Shown here in pieces: positions 24,401 through 37,009 of a DNA stretch of 64,000 bases. How positions within the stretch are numbered: position 1 is the first letter of the stretch; each line of letters starts with the position of its first letter. Both the position numbers and the translations under genes were made by a program. The notes under the pieces are model-generated. The model was given only the letters and a program-made list of their open reading frames with translations. It had not been told where the DNA came from and ran no database searches. This DNA comes from Gibbula magus. Lineage: Eukaryota; Mollusca; Gastropoda; Trochida; Trochidae. Where the stretch lies: positions 50,853,750 to 50,917,749 of the forward strand of contig OW388296.1 in NCBI GenBank assembly GCA_936450465.1. The letters run 5' to 3'.

Positions 24401-27400
24401 TCAGCCACCCATTGACCAAATACCCCCATGATGTGAATATGATATGCCTCGAATACGCTGTCATATTGACAAACAATGGATTTACAATTCCTTCATGTAA
24501 AGCCACTACAGATCAGATTACCTTCAGCGATAGAAATCATTAACACCGGTGATCATATGAACGGCCGTTGTTCTCATGGACAATCAATTGATTGCTCATA
24601 TTTTGCAATAACTGTCGCGGTTTGTTTCCTTGATGTTCCTTCCTCGGACCTTTGACCCCCCTCGGTGTATTGTTAAACCTTTTTAACGATTGTCGCTAAC
24701 CCTTTGTGTACAATTGTCCATAATAATTTACTTCAGTAATTGACAGATATGACCATCGAGAATTGCCGTATTGTTTTTCTAAATTATATCAACGATCACA
24801 ATTATGTTCTGCTTTAGATTTCTTCCGTATCAAATGTCTTCATGTTATTAACCATATGTATGTTAAGTATGGTAAACAAAATAATTATATGCATGCTACG
24901 TATAACACATTATATCCTAAAACAACAAAAGAATACTTAGAGTTATATAATGATACATGCCACTGTTACGTTTCAGTCGATTTAGGTTTATTTCACTTCA
25001 ACCTGAAAGCTACACAGAGAAATGATCATACTTCATAGGTTACTTTAATATGAATATTTCAAACGAAACATTTGCAATATTGCAATGCCAATCAAATAAT
25101 GCTTCAATTGAGATAGTTCTTATGAAGCGGATTTGACATGCTACTTCAACGTCTCCCAGCATGATAGGTATGTCATTTTCAGAAAGATGCCCTTTCCTTT
25201 GCCTTTGAAATTATAGCTCATGTCAATGCAACGTTGTATGAAATCGATTTGATTATGCACGCTCAATTTAGTTAAATCTTACATTGCTGGGTATTACATG
25301 CTCGGTATTACAGCGTCAAATGGGGATTTAGTCACTTGCTATTGAACTTAGATGCAATTGCCATCATCTGTGCTTCTAGTATATGCTACAGATGAATTCC
25401 TTTATTATATATAATTGTATCGTTGCTGAGAAGCCTCTTCAGTACTCTTGAACAGAAATAGCACAGATCGATTCAAGCCTGAAATGATGAGGTAGGACCC
25501 AGGCTTTGAAGAAAGGTAAGCATTGATTGATCGAAAGGTCTCGAAAATATTACTCTACTTAACGTGTTTTACGTTATATGAGTCATTCCCCCAACTGAAT
25601 TGAAATAGATTATATTGAAATATAGTGATCATCGATGACGGTATTTTTATAGTGAATATGTTTCTGCAAAACTGAAATTATAGGTTAATTGTCACATCGT
25701 ATTAATACCGATTTTGATAAAAATTGCTTGTGCAAATGGACGTCTTTATTTGCATATGAACATACACAAATGTACATGTGTGAATTCAAAGACTTAATAA
25801 ATGATGGGTCCTTGAAAAATATGATAGCTAACGTTTATTGCCTCGGCAAACAGTTCTTTAATGTAATAACAGAACAAAATTAAAGGATTTGGGTCCCAAT
25901 AACACTACACGTGAACTCGTCCAAAATACATTAATAAATATGTAGGTTATGAATATATATCCCAAAAATATATAACAATGTCACAATCATGTACAACTGC
26001 ATTTTGAGCAACTCCAGGTAACGTGTTCAAAAAGTTAAAAGTTAAGATACATTCTCTTCCTTGTTGCTATTAACTGTAATGTTTTACGTGACGAAAATAC
26101 TGGCAGCGTCCACCATTTTGATTTGAAGCCATGTTATTGTGTCTGTGGAATGAATCAAACAGTCATTAATGCACAAGCCAAACAACATTACCTTCCAGAC
26201 ATGTCCAAATTGGGGAAAAAAGCATTTTCGATTTATTCTGTATCATGTTTTATATTCACCGCCATGCTGATGATGAATGCAGTTCAGAGAAAATTGGAAA
26301 ATTCTTTAATGCTAAAGTGTTCGCATGTCGCTTGATTGTATCTTCCGTACTTTAACATTAGCTGCTATTAAGGACAGAACTTCATCTGTTAATTACTGTT
26401 ATTTACAGTTTTCCTAAAACATATTCGTGTGGATTGAAATCCGAAAAGAAAATAGAGGGAAGACAATTTTGTTGTTATGTCAAACGTAGTGTATTTACAA
26501 AATGTCAAATTACCCGGGAAATTGTTTTGATAGGATCGTTTTAAAATTGTCCCCTGGTGTTCCACGCTTGCCATAGTCATTTACTTCCGAAGTTTTACGT
26601 TAATCACGAAAAGACAGGCTATGTGCAATCACATCGTCATACGCGCTAAAAATTGCAAAATTTGTAAATTGCATGATGGTGTTATTTGTTTATGTTTTGG
26701 ACTGCATTGGAGATCCATTTGGAGAAAATTGATACTTGGAGATTAATTTAAGTATACCTCCGGATATGTTATACTTGTTTGTGCATCCTGTTCGGAACAG
26801 TATTTATCATTACTTTTTACAAATCATGCCTTTATACAAATAAAATCTGAAGCCGGTAATGCATATAATGTAATGAAAGCTTTGTTATAAAAAACATTAT
26901 TTTAGGTAATACTATGTGAATGTGGAACGAATGATTATGTCATGTCTTTAAAATGTATGTACACATTGGATCACACAAGAAATTTGACATCATTTACCAA
27001 ATCCCGGAGAAAGGCTTTGTATACAGAATAACGGTTATAATTAGGATTCTTGGGTGTCACCAGACAATACCTTGTGATTGTGTCTTTGCTTTCATTGTGC
27101 AAATTAGAATTGTAACTGATATTTCATGTTAGAATATGAGACTTAGAATTAACACAGAACATTCACTGTAGATAGACACACATCCTCACTACAAGCTGAT
27201 GAGAAGAACGTGGCGTACTGTAGGAAGATCGCGAACACGCGTCACGGTTTATATAGTTGATAAGGGGGATAACTCCCATGAACCCAGTGGACTGCTTACC
27301 GCTAATGAATAAATCTGTAATGGTATTTACTGCCTGATAAATTGAATATGTATATAATATACATACTTGCTAGATGTTCTTATTTCCATTATTATGAAAC

Positions 27401-28821
27401 ATAAACAGTGTCATAACTATTTAGACATACATCATACATTAACTTAACAACACATGTCTTTTTGCACTTTATCCGGCTGTCGGATAAGAAATTGGTCGTG
27501 ATCTTGCTATATTGATGCGATTCAAATTGAATGAAATGGCTTATTAAAAGCGATAACACTGGAGAGTGTGTCACGTGATATTAAATCTTACGAAACTTTT
27601 GTTATGTTATTTATACTTATCGATCTCGCTCGAGTAATACAAACACCCTCTCTCGTTTATTGGGCCTGATAAAGAGTAAAGTTAATTTCAGACATGCTTA
27701 ATCTGCTTATTACAATTCTCAATGTATGTCCATGTCCATTTCAATCATTTATACATGTCTAGCACCTTCAACCTGTTTGATAATTTTTTGCTGTGCAGAT
27801 TATTATCCGTTGTGTTCATGTAGATATACCCATCCCACAATTCTACTCCAAATCTAAATATCCATCCTTTTTTTAGGATCACTAGTTTATAAACATATCC
27901 TTGTTATACGCCTTTAGCTTCTGTTGAAAAAAGGCTCCATTCCGTGTTAATTATTTGAATTAAAACATCAATTTCTCAAAAATTTTGCCATCTGCTGAAG
28001 ACATTTGGTAGTACGGTCATCACAATATCGCATTGGCATACAGGTATAGCCGCCAGTGTATAGACAATGGTGTAATTTATTTGTCAAAAACAAATATATG
28101 TATAATGTGTTATTAGTTTACGTCCACAGCAATGCTAAATGCGTCTATGTTCTTAATTTGCGCTCCTGGAGATCTGCCTAAAAGAACTGGGTTCCCACTC
28201 AATCATTCCTCATGAATTACTGCCAAGTTACACGCGACACCAACAACTGACCGCAGTCTATGTTTAGACGCATAACCAGTCAATCAATCCTTCAATTAAT
28301 ATTTCTTTCACAGTAATCTAACGGATGATTGCCTACTATTGGTGACAAGAATTTATCCGGAATCTATTGTCCAGGGCTGAGTTTATATCGGCGTTGTTTT
28401 GAGTGCTTGGCGAGGTGTTAAAAGCTTCGCGCCCCCATCGGGGTTAAGTATATTTTGGCTGGAAAAAGGGATTTGGAACCATCGAAGAAAGGCTCAGACT
28501 TTTTCTCGATATTAACCAGAATTGGGCGAGCATTAGGGGAGACACCATTATGTCTCGGCTATTGGAGACGGTGTCTCCATTAATAACAAAGTGGCGTTCC
28601 ATACGCTTGGTTGCCTCTTTGAATGACATTCCGTCAACTCTTCAACACCCTTTGAAATCGACTTAACCTGTAATATGATTGGAGGTGTTATTTAGACGTT
28701 CGGAGATAATGAGGGGCAAAATCAATTTGCTTAATTTACCAGACGCTACTTTAGCATCCGCCAGTACACTTTTCTGCACTTTCTTCTTTGAGAGGAAAGG
28801 TTTACAAGGTCTCAGTAAGGG

Positions 28822-29082
28822 ACGGGATAGCGGGATACTAGTGATGTGGTAAGTGCGGTCGACTTCGGATAAAGAGGTCCGGGGTTCGAATCTCACCTGG
28901 TACTAAATCGCCGGTTGGAACTCTTGTATATGCAGTAAGGTTCGCGAGCAATGCTACAATACATTTTAACAGAAGCATCTGCGTGCAGGTTTCACCGCAA
29001 TGCAAAGTGCGAATTGTGTTGCGTGCTTTCTCCCTTAAAGTAATCTTGAACGCGGCGTTATAGCCAATATCGCCTCACCTTG
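28822..29082 (+). mobile_element. tRNA-Arg-derived SINE
   Basis: The head is tRNA-like: A box TAGTGATGTGG (28839-28849), anticodon region GACTTCGGAT as in tRNA-Arg(TCG), and B box GGTTCGAATCT (28883-28893). The acceptor and anticodon stems do not pair well, so it is not a functional tRNA. The ~170-bp unrelated body ends with a GAACGCGGCGTTATAGCCAA stretch, consistent with a SINE tail. A and B boxes would serve RNA polymerase III. The end point is approximate and no poly(A) tail or clear target duplication was found. Confidence 0.65.
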
Positions 29083-32000
29083 TTGGCCATTTATTTCTTG
29101 CATTCATAGTTATGTTGAACGCATTCATCATTGATGGGTGAAACATGAAACACAAGAAATAAATAATCAACTTATAATTACAACATCATCATTTATCTTC
29201 TGGCAATGTTAATAAAGAGGCGAACTACATTAGTCAACACGACATACAAGTCATTCTTCCATTTCCCCATTATTAATCATATTATCTAAATGGAATAGAC
29301 TGACGAAAGTAAAAGTGTATACACGTAAACACTAACACTAGAATACGTGTTTAGTTGTCACCCAAGTCATAAACATGGGTTTGTAAAATACCACATTACC
29401 TATAAATCTAAAATATAATTTCATAATTTCAACAATTCACGAGTCAAAATGAAACATATTAATGCTCACGGACACGTTAGAATATTTGTTGAAAGGAACG
29501 TAACGTTCACACGATTAGGTTAGAGATCGCTACGTGATGTTGTGTCATCCCCTTCATTCAGTCCCTAAAATGCACTGCCTTTTCAACTATCTCTCTTCAG
29601 CCAATACACACAGTCAATAGAGACTGCGCTCCTTTGTGCCCTGAGAACATCCAAATAATGCTTCCCCCAGTCAAAGCACGAAACTAGTATTTGAAGATCG
29701 TTTTAGGATTCGGACTATTTTATTTATGGAATGTTCACTATTCAGGTACTAGTCGAGGGGAACTGGTTGAATTATATTAACATCTGTAGGAATGTACCCT
29801 CCCTAAATGTATATTCACAAATAATAGTGTAGATTTGACATATATCCAGAACGGTATTGGTGAAATTTTCAAACATTTGTTATTGAATGATTGCATATAA
29901 ATTGACGTTTTTGAGGTAGGCCTATTGTCATAATGGTGGTATATTGACAAGGCAAGTAATACAACAATATTCCTCGAAAATAAGTTTTGCATGATGAACA
30001 ATGAGTCGCACTGTGTCACGTTCAAAATATGGTCTTTGAATCAAACAAATACAATTTAACTAAGACTACCTCTACGTTTAGTCCTCTTCTGTATTAGTTA
30101 TATATTTCATGTTAAACTACACTTTTAGTCAATTTCTACTTTAGTCATGTTATGATGGTATGTTGAAAGCATCAAATCACCGATTTACCATTTGCTGCTA
30201 CTAACACACAAATACGACTTAACCGATCATGTAACGCCTTATGTCCAGTAATCACTGCAAATGAAAATGGAAGCATGTTACAAACCAATTCATGATGTTG
30301 AAAATAGATACGTTAGTAACGAATCAACTCCAAAAGAAGCCAACATAGATATTTCCGGAATATATATAGAGTATGACACGACCTAATTTATTTCACTGTT
30401 AACTGAATGAAAACCCGCACTATCCGTATTCATTCAAAAGAGTGAATATGTGGCATTATGCCTACAGTATTGTCAAAATGTGTTTATGTATTGCGAGAAG
30501 ACAAGACAACAGAAGGATATCAATTACCAATTATTGATATTGTAAATGTCAATACGTTGTTCAGCCTTTGGAACTGTGATGAAGAATTGACCATGTTTTA
30601 CTCGGGTGACTACCATCTGATGTTGCACATTTCTTTATCCATAGTGCATGTCTTAATAGTAGCATGAATGTTTACAACTATATAGTAACCACTGGAAATA
30701 CGTCATCGTTAAAATGTTTTGTAATTATCTGTATCAACATGTCATTTACAGAACATATCTCTATCAATTGACGTCACATATATTGTGTTATGATTAGATG
30801 ATAAATGAAGTTTTATAAGTTGTATTATTTATTTTTTTATTTATATGGTTGATTGATTTCTGAATGTGTTCCTGTCAAACATAATGACATTATAACCATT
30901 TTCTATGACCATAATTGTATTAAAGTTAAAATTTGAGAATCCAACAATGCAAACAATAAAATATGTACCCTCGAGAATTGCAGCAGAAACGTGTCAAATG
31001 CTTTCAGATTTCATTTGTCATTTAATGTTAGATTTCTTTTGAGTATTTGCAATAAGCTCTCATTGAGACATCGACATGGAGAAAATGTTTGCTCGTTAAA
31101 TCAGACAATTTCACTTGGTAATAACGTGTTATTTTTTTTATCACCATGTTTGCTCCGAAATGATATTTAATCGAAACTGATCCATGAACGCCATTTTTCG
31201 TGATATTACTATCATTATTATCATTATTTTTATATTTATAATTTTGAAAAAAATTCCTTTTTACTGTAGCATTTTATCAACACTTGCCTAATGTTAACAT
31301 GTCATCAATTATTTTAATAATGCAACGCCATGTGCATTTTATATTTATTGCAAATGATCCAGACTGTGATGGACCAAGAACTATGTCGACACAGCACGTG
31401 AGAAACCAATAACAAGCACAGCCGTTGGCGATCTTCACAATAAACCACAAATAACGACGTAGATTGTTTTAGCCTAGGGAATGCTTCACAAAAAAGCTAA
31501 TCACTTTGGGATATGAGATCGGAATCCACATTCGTCTTCTGTCGTTTCCCCTTGATAAATAAGTTCCTGGTAAAACATGTTTGGCCTCAAGAAAGCTTTT
31601 ATTTGCTCTGTGTCGAAGCTGGAAATTGAATTTCCCCCAGACGGGATAGCTATATGATAATGTGTATGCTTCATGTATATGGTTCATATGCTATGATTAT
31701 TCGCTTATATGTTTGCACATCACAACCATACATGTGCTTGATGTCTAATATATAGTTTTTGTAACTATAATTGTTAATGAAACGCTTATCATTTGAAATA
31801 TTACCTGACGAAATAGGACTCAAGAGTCAAACAAGCTTTCTTTTATGACGTCCTACAGTAAGGCCAAAAAAGAGAAACTTGTTTCTGGTTTCCCACACAT
31901 CGGGTCTATTTTTGTACGTTTTAACAAAAGAAAGGGGCAGATAAACTAATTCTTTATCCTCCGAACATTTTGGACATTGGAAATGTCACTCGTTTCTGTT

Positions 32001-32500
32001 GAGATAAGTGTAGGGGTGAGCTTGTTGACAATATGGAATAGTAACACATATTTAATCCTTTCACCACTAAGAAACCTGAACGGTAATAGGTTTACGTGTC
32101 TAATTTTGGGCGTGTAGTGTTGAAAGGGTTAAGAGGGTGTGTGCTTTATTCATATTCATAATTGTGTAAATGTTGACCGGTTCGAAGTTTGTATAACATG
32201 GAATTTATCTCTTCATTTGCAAAATGTCGTAAATAAAATAAATATTCATGTTTGTCAGCCTGTAAAGACCAGAAACATCTTTTTCCTTTTTGGGTCTAAT
32301 ACTGCGTCAATGAATTTAAGTCCAAGAAGGTTATCCATGTCGGCAGCATGTTTTAGTAAATACATTTCTACATTTTATAATTTTTGTACTAAAATGTTTG
32401 GCCAAATACCAATGTTGAAAATGCTATTTCAGCATCAGTAGTGTATTTGAACTAGCATAAAAGTAAAACCTTTAAGCATCATACTGTGACGTATGAAAAT
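29083..32500. other. No supported gene
   Basis: AT-rich sequence with scattered frames of 60-82 codons lacking recognisable domains. A short inverted match to the 6903-9088 element (ATGACGTCCTACAGTAAGG, near 31843-31862, versus the reverse strand near 8829-8846) marks an old repeat fragment. Confidence 0.4.
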
Positions 32501-32524
32501 ATACGTCTTTACACAACACATGTC

Positions 32525-32619
32525 TATCAAAAAATTTCAAAATCGACTTTCTCCGAAAGAAGTATATCGTGTTAACTCTGTTGAAAATGAGGCGGCGTTT
32601 CTTTTGCGGTTGAGTGTAT
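32525..32619. repeat. Solo end of the TACACTCAACCG-family element
   Basis: GCGTTTCTTTTGCGGTTGAG then TGTA at 32595-32619 is the right terminal repeat of the family at 6903-9088 and 55759-56157. The adjoining AAATCGACTTTCTCCG (32540-32556) matches the left interior of the 6903 copy in the inverse sense (GGAGAAAGTCGATTTTAAA). No opposite end was found, so it is truncated. Confidence 0.65.
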
Positions 32620-34100
32620 CTTGTTACATGTAGACATATTTTGTTTATTCCATTGACTGTATGTCAGTATAATTTTAATATTTGAAAGTCTAAGATTCAA
32701 AAGTCATGTTATTATATATATGTCTGTAATTCTTGATATGTTGTTTTCAGATTTTAGTTGGCTGTCAACTGCTGTAAACTTGAAAACTCTGAGTAAAATT
32801 CAAATCAAATTTCTTTTCTCATGTTTACGTCATTCTACAAATGTCGCAGAGATTAGTGTCAAAACTTTCAATATCAGAAGAACTTATTCGAAAGATGACA
32901 TCAATTTTCCGAACCGTTCGAACATAAAATTAATAGTTCTGTTTACTAATCCAGCTCAAATGTAGAGGGATGGTCGTGGATAGCTGAAAAGAGATTTTTA
33001 AGCAGGGATTTCGAATAAAAATATCCAGCAATTAACAGACCTGTTTATGTTGTTGAATCCCAAGACCCCATAGAACTGTCGGTGCATTAATTATTACCAA
33101 ACAATAGCAACTGAATCCAGTGTTCAATATTTGATGTATGAGCTTCTAGAAGATGCAAAGAGAGTTCTCAAAGAATTCTAGGAATAAACCCCGGTTCTCT
33201 GATGCTGCCTGGAATAGATCCACTGGAAGCCTCAAGTTAGAGGCACGAACCATTCCTTAAAAGACTTAATTAGAAGAGCCATTGTCATGTCTTTGTGTAA
33301 CGAATTTAGCTTGAAAATAGGTTGTCTTGCTGCAGCCTTTCTTAGATGATCATGATGTAATTTGCCAGACCTTGTTTTTCACATCGAATATATCACTGCC
33401 TTATGATTGTCTCGAGTGGTATGGTACTATTTATTACACGCCCTTGGAAGGTTCTACGGTGTAATAGTATACGGCAATATTAAACTAGTGTAATCCCGCT
33501 GCAAGGATGACGTCGCATTTCTTTGCAGTTGTGACGTCACAATGGTCGTAACGCCATCACAGTGGTTTATTACTCGCGGAAATCTTAATTTTGCAGCACA
33601 CTGTCGACAGTCTTGCTTGTTTATATAAGGCAAGTAATACACAGAATACTAGAAACTTTCTCCCATATATTATCATTTTATGAAACATATAAATGATTCA
33701 GTATAAAACTCGCTTTCGCTCGTTTAATATCAAATCATTAACTCGTTAAATGAAAATGGTATAATTATCTTGAATATCGTTTAGTATCATTATATGTACA
33801 GCGCTATAAAATATGCGTTTTAATGCCAACAAATAAATCTTTGTTATTAGTTAATATTATACACTTGCGAACTCCTCTATATGGTCACCAATCATTTTAT
33901 GTTTGAAGATTTCAATTTTAAATGCAATTTTTCATGTATTTACCATTGAATAATTGAATACTAGGGGATACATTCCTTCTTGCATTATTCTGTTAATGCG
34001 TGGTTAGACAATGTTCATTTGAAACACAACATATTTGATTTAGATTTAGAATTCCAATGAGTAGAAATAACATAACTTGTAAAAACGGGAGTATCAGTCT
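32620..34100. other. No supported gene
   Basis: AT-rich. The 81-codon plus frame at 32720-32965 has no recognised domain. TGACGTC(G/A) words occur near 33508 and 33532 (CRE-like) without further context. Confidence 0.35.

Positions 34101-34134
<34 letters not shown>
34101..34134. repeat. Poly(G) run, 34 nt
   Basis: Thirty-four consecutive G on the plus strand. Potential G-quadruplex and sequencing or assembly weak point. Confidence 0.95.
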
Positions 34135-34135
<1 letters not shown>

Positions 34136-34142
34136 TCACCTT

Positions 34143-34579
34143 CTACCTTGTTACACCCCACATTCCACCGGATGAAGTAGTCAGCATATACTCCGAAACG
34201 TCTTGTATCTTCTCAATATAGAAGTTGTTATCCAAAACTGTTTCGTTTCGTATCTTTTTTAAGTTCATCTCTACCAAATGTAGCCCATTTGTAAAACCAG
34301 TCCTCCCGTACTCGTATTCAGCTAGCGAAGCTGTCATCCACTTATATATAGTCTTAGGGATTTTGTCAAGACTCTAAGACAGTTACTTATGGTTGATGAT
34401 TTGATGTACCCGATAAAACTTTTAACCTTCAAACAAGGCAAGGCAACTGGATTTTTTGGAACCTTTTGATATTTGAGGTCTTTGATTTTCCAGTTGCTAT
34501 GACAACTGGAGATTGCGTTAATTAATATGTCTTGATTTTCTAAGGAAACGACGGGACACAAACTTCTGAAGTCTTTCAA
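34143..34579 (-). pseudogene. Possible degraded coding remnant, unrecognised
   Basis: Two adjoining minus-strand frames (34579-34334 and 34337-34143) have protein-like composition, the second containing EMNLKKIRNETVLDNNFYIE and SEYMLTTSSGGMWG. They overlap by a few bases in different frames and are not joined by an obvious intron. I recognise no family. They abut the poly(G) run and could be part of an old retroelement. Calling a remnant is a guess from composition only. Confidence 0.2.
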
Positions 34580-36005
34580 CTACGTCCCTTTATCATTTGC
34601 TAATGAAAGAAGCTAGATTACTCTGACATTAACACGCATTTTATACACCACATATATGTCATGATACACTTACCGAGCAGATGGTGCAAGGAATTTTAAG
34701 ATTAGGCGTCTTAATTAAAGAATAATGGTGACACATTTCATAAACAGAAATCAATCAATAAAGTTCCACAATTAGTCAAGACCATGATTAAGTAGTTTTA
34801 TGAGTGTGATTATGAAGCATGATAATTCTTACACCTCCAGTCTTTTGTCACGATGTGAACATATTTGCTAAAATGTTATGCATTTCCCACATTACTAATG
34901 ATATATATGTACAGTTGCAGACTGTTTACCAATATTACCTTACCATTAAAATAATTCTGAACAGAACCGTTACTGCTTACTCTGCATCCCACATATATTT
35001 CGTGGTCCTTAAGTCCATCTCATTGACAGCTCCGTACAAATATTCTTTTTCAATATCAACATCATGTTTTTGTGGGAAATATTATACACCATTTCATGAT
35101 CACGAGCAGCATAATGCATTATGCTTTTTGTGATGGACTAAACATTTTTCAACATATAAGACATTGTTAATCCCCTTCCTGTCGCACTCACGGTGAGTTC
35201 TATCTTGAGATAAGCACGACCGTTGGGGTGAAGGGTGGGTGGATTTGATGAACAGAGTTTATACGTTTGTATTGACAACTGGTTTGGAAGGGACTCAACA
35301 CGTCGCGTCTCTCCTTGTAATCCAATAGATTTCTCAAAAGCATCTGCAGGGGCTTAGAAAGGAAAGGTCATGGGTTATAGAGACCCGTATTATAAGGTTT
35401 ATTTAAAACACTAGTTGAGCCTTGTAATTGGCAACACAAGTACCGTTAGTAGAAACAGGATAACACCTTTTAGCAAGATCAATAATGAACGTCACTGATG
35501 GCATTCTACTCTTCCTCTCTATTGAAACATTTTGTAGAGAGTTCCTAGCAAATATGAACCCCTTTATTATAAATTAGTAACTGTTTCATTTCTTTCATTA
35601 AATGCAGAAATTATTGTGAAATTATACGAATTCTAAAATCTAATGTTAAAGTGATAATGTGTTACTGTTTCTTGTAAAAAGTTATTTTATAATCGCTAGA
35701 AAAATCGGTTAATTACATCAAGAGGTGTTACACACACTTGACGCGCGCCAGTGAATGCGATGTCATTAATCATAAGATTAATTAAACGATGTGTGACGTA
35801 TAACACAATAACAAAGATTCCCGAGGATACCAGGTCGACAGCCTCCGAAAAGAAACGTCAGAAGATCGACTTCAATGTACAGGAAAGGACATAATTAATA
35901 CACATGTACATTGCAATCGATTGATGTTGCTCTCTGTATTCGTATTTCTTATATTTATACTCGGAAACAAGTTTACCAATAAGTTTCATTTCTCCGCTTA
36001 ATGGT
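34580..36005. other. No supported gene
   Basis: AT-rich. The 104-codon plus frame at 34819-35133 has no recognised domain or repeat. Confidence 0.35.
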
Positions 36006-36490
36006 GTCGACAAAATTACTGTCAATGAGATATAAATTTTTAACCAAAATATTTCGACTCCAAGAAAATACAACAATAGAATCTTCCCTGTAAGTGTGAC
36101 TTTGTCAACCAGTTTTGGAGCTTGGAAAGAGGAAAGTTATGGAAAAGTATTATTTACCAGGTTTGACATCAATATTACTGCCAATGAAACAACTTTGTTG
36201 CCAAATATTTCGATTCAAAACAAAACACCCATAGAATCGTCACTTGAAGTGGTGACTTGGTCAACCAGTTTTGAAGTTTTGGAAGAGGAAAGTTATGGAA
36301 AAGTATTATTTAACAGGCTTGACATCAATATTACTGTCAATGAAACAACTTTGTTGCCAAATATTTCGATTCAAAACAATACACCCATAGAATCGTCACT
36401 TTAAGATGTGACTTTGTCAACCAGTTTTGGAGTTTGGAAAGAGAAAAGTTATGGAAAAGTCTTATTTACCAGGTTTGACATCAATATCGA
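36006..36490. repeat. 156-bp tandem repeat, ~3 units, open in one frame
   Basis: GTCAACCAGTTTTG recurs at 36104, 36260 and 36416: exact 156-bp periods, with a partial earlier unit from about 36006. Because 156 is divisible by three, a plus-strand frame stays open from after TAA at 36091 to TAA at 36405. It repeats a 52-residue unit (EESYGKVLF…DINIT…LLPNISIQN) but opens at GTG, not ATG. It could be an exon of a repetitive secreted protein, but a non-coding minisatellite is more likely. Confidence 0.85.
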
Positions 36491-36967
36491 ACTTTTAAAC
36501 TAATGTCCTCTGGACCGTGAGTCAGATTATATTTGACAGGATGAGTTTGATAAGCCACATCTACGCTGAAATTCCTTATTTGCTTCTTGCCAGGAGAATT
36601 TGACAACTAGACACGCGCACTTGATCTTCAGGGAGTTTGCGTAACTCCATTTTTTTTCTCGACGTCTTCTTTCGATAAGTCGACAGATATAGAGCGACTG
36701 CTTTTTAGACCAGGAAACTTGTGATATTTTAATAAAAGTTGACATAAAATCAATAAATGATCCAAAAAGAAATTTCTCAATGGTACGTTGGATTTTGAAG
36801 ACATGTAAATTGACAGTTTATTGTAAACTTTTCATTTAAAATCTCACACATGATAACTTGCTTTCACGTTTTGAACAGTCAAAACTTTTATTAACTGTTG
36901 TTGCATTACACAGGGATTTTCTAAAAGGTTACCATAGGATTTTGAAAAAATGTAAATTGAAAGGTTA

Positions 36968-36970
<3 letters not shown>

Positions 36971-37008
<38 letters not shown>
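36971..37008. repeat. Poly(G) run, 38 nt
   Basis: Thirty-eight consecutive G, then AGGTGGG. The longest of three G runs, all on the plus strand. Confidence 0.95.

Positions 37009-37009
<1 letters not shown>

Larger units (their letters stand above)
19130..28820 (+). other. Probable start of a long mGluR intron 1
   Basis: After the donor, the receptor frame stays open for 74 more codons to a TAA at 19352-19354, with no similarity to the receptor family. GTAAGA/GTAAC donor-like motifs recur at 19224, 19290, 19351, 19374 and 19541. A (TA)n microsatellite lies at 21420-21443. Otherwise this is plain AT-rich sequence with frequent stops. I looked for the next receptor segment (family consensus IPQISYAST…) among the available translations and did not find it. 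Confidence 0.6.

Noticed and set aside
34143..34579. Intact retroelement coding region
   Set aside because: Frames are short, not joined, and contain no recognisable reverse-transcriptase or nuclease motif.
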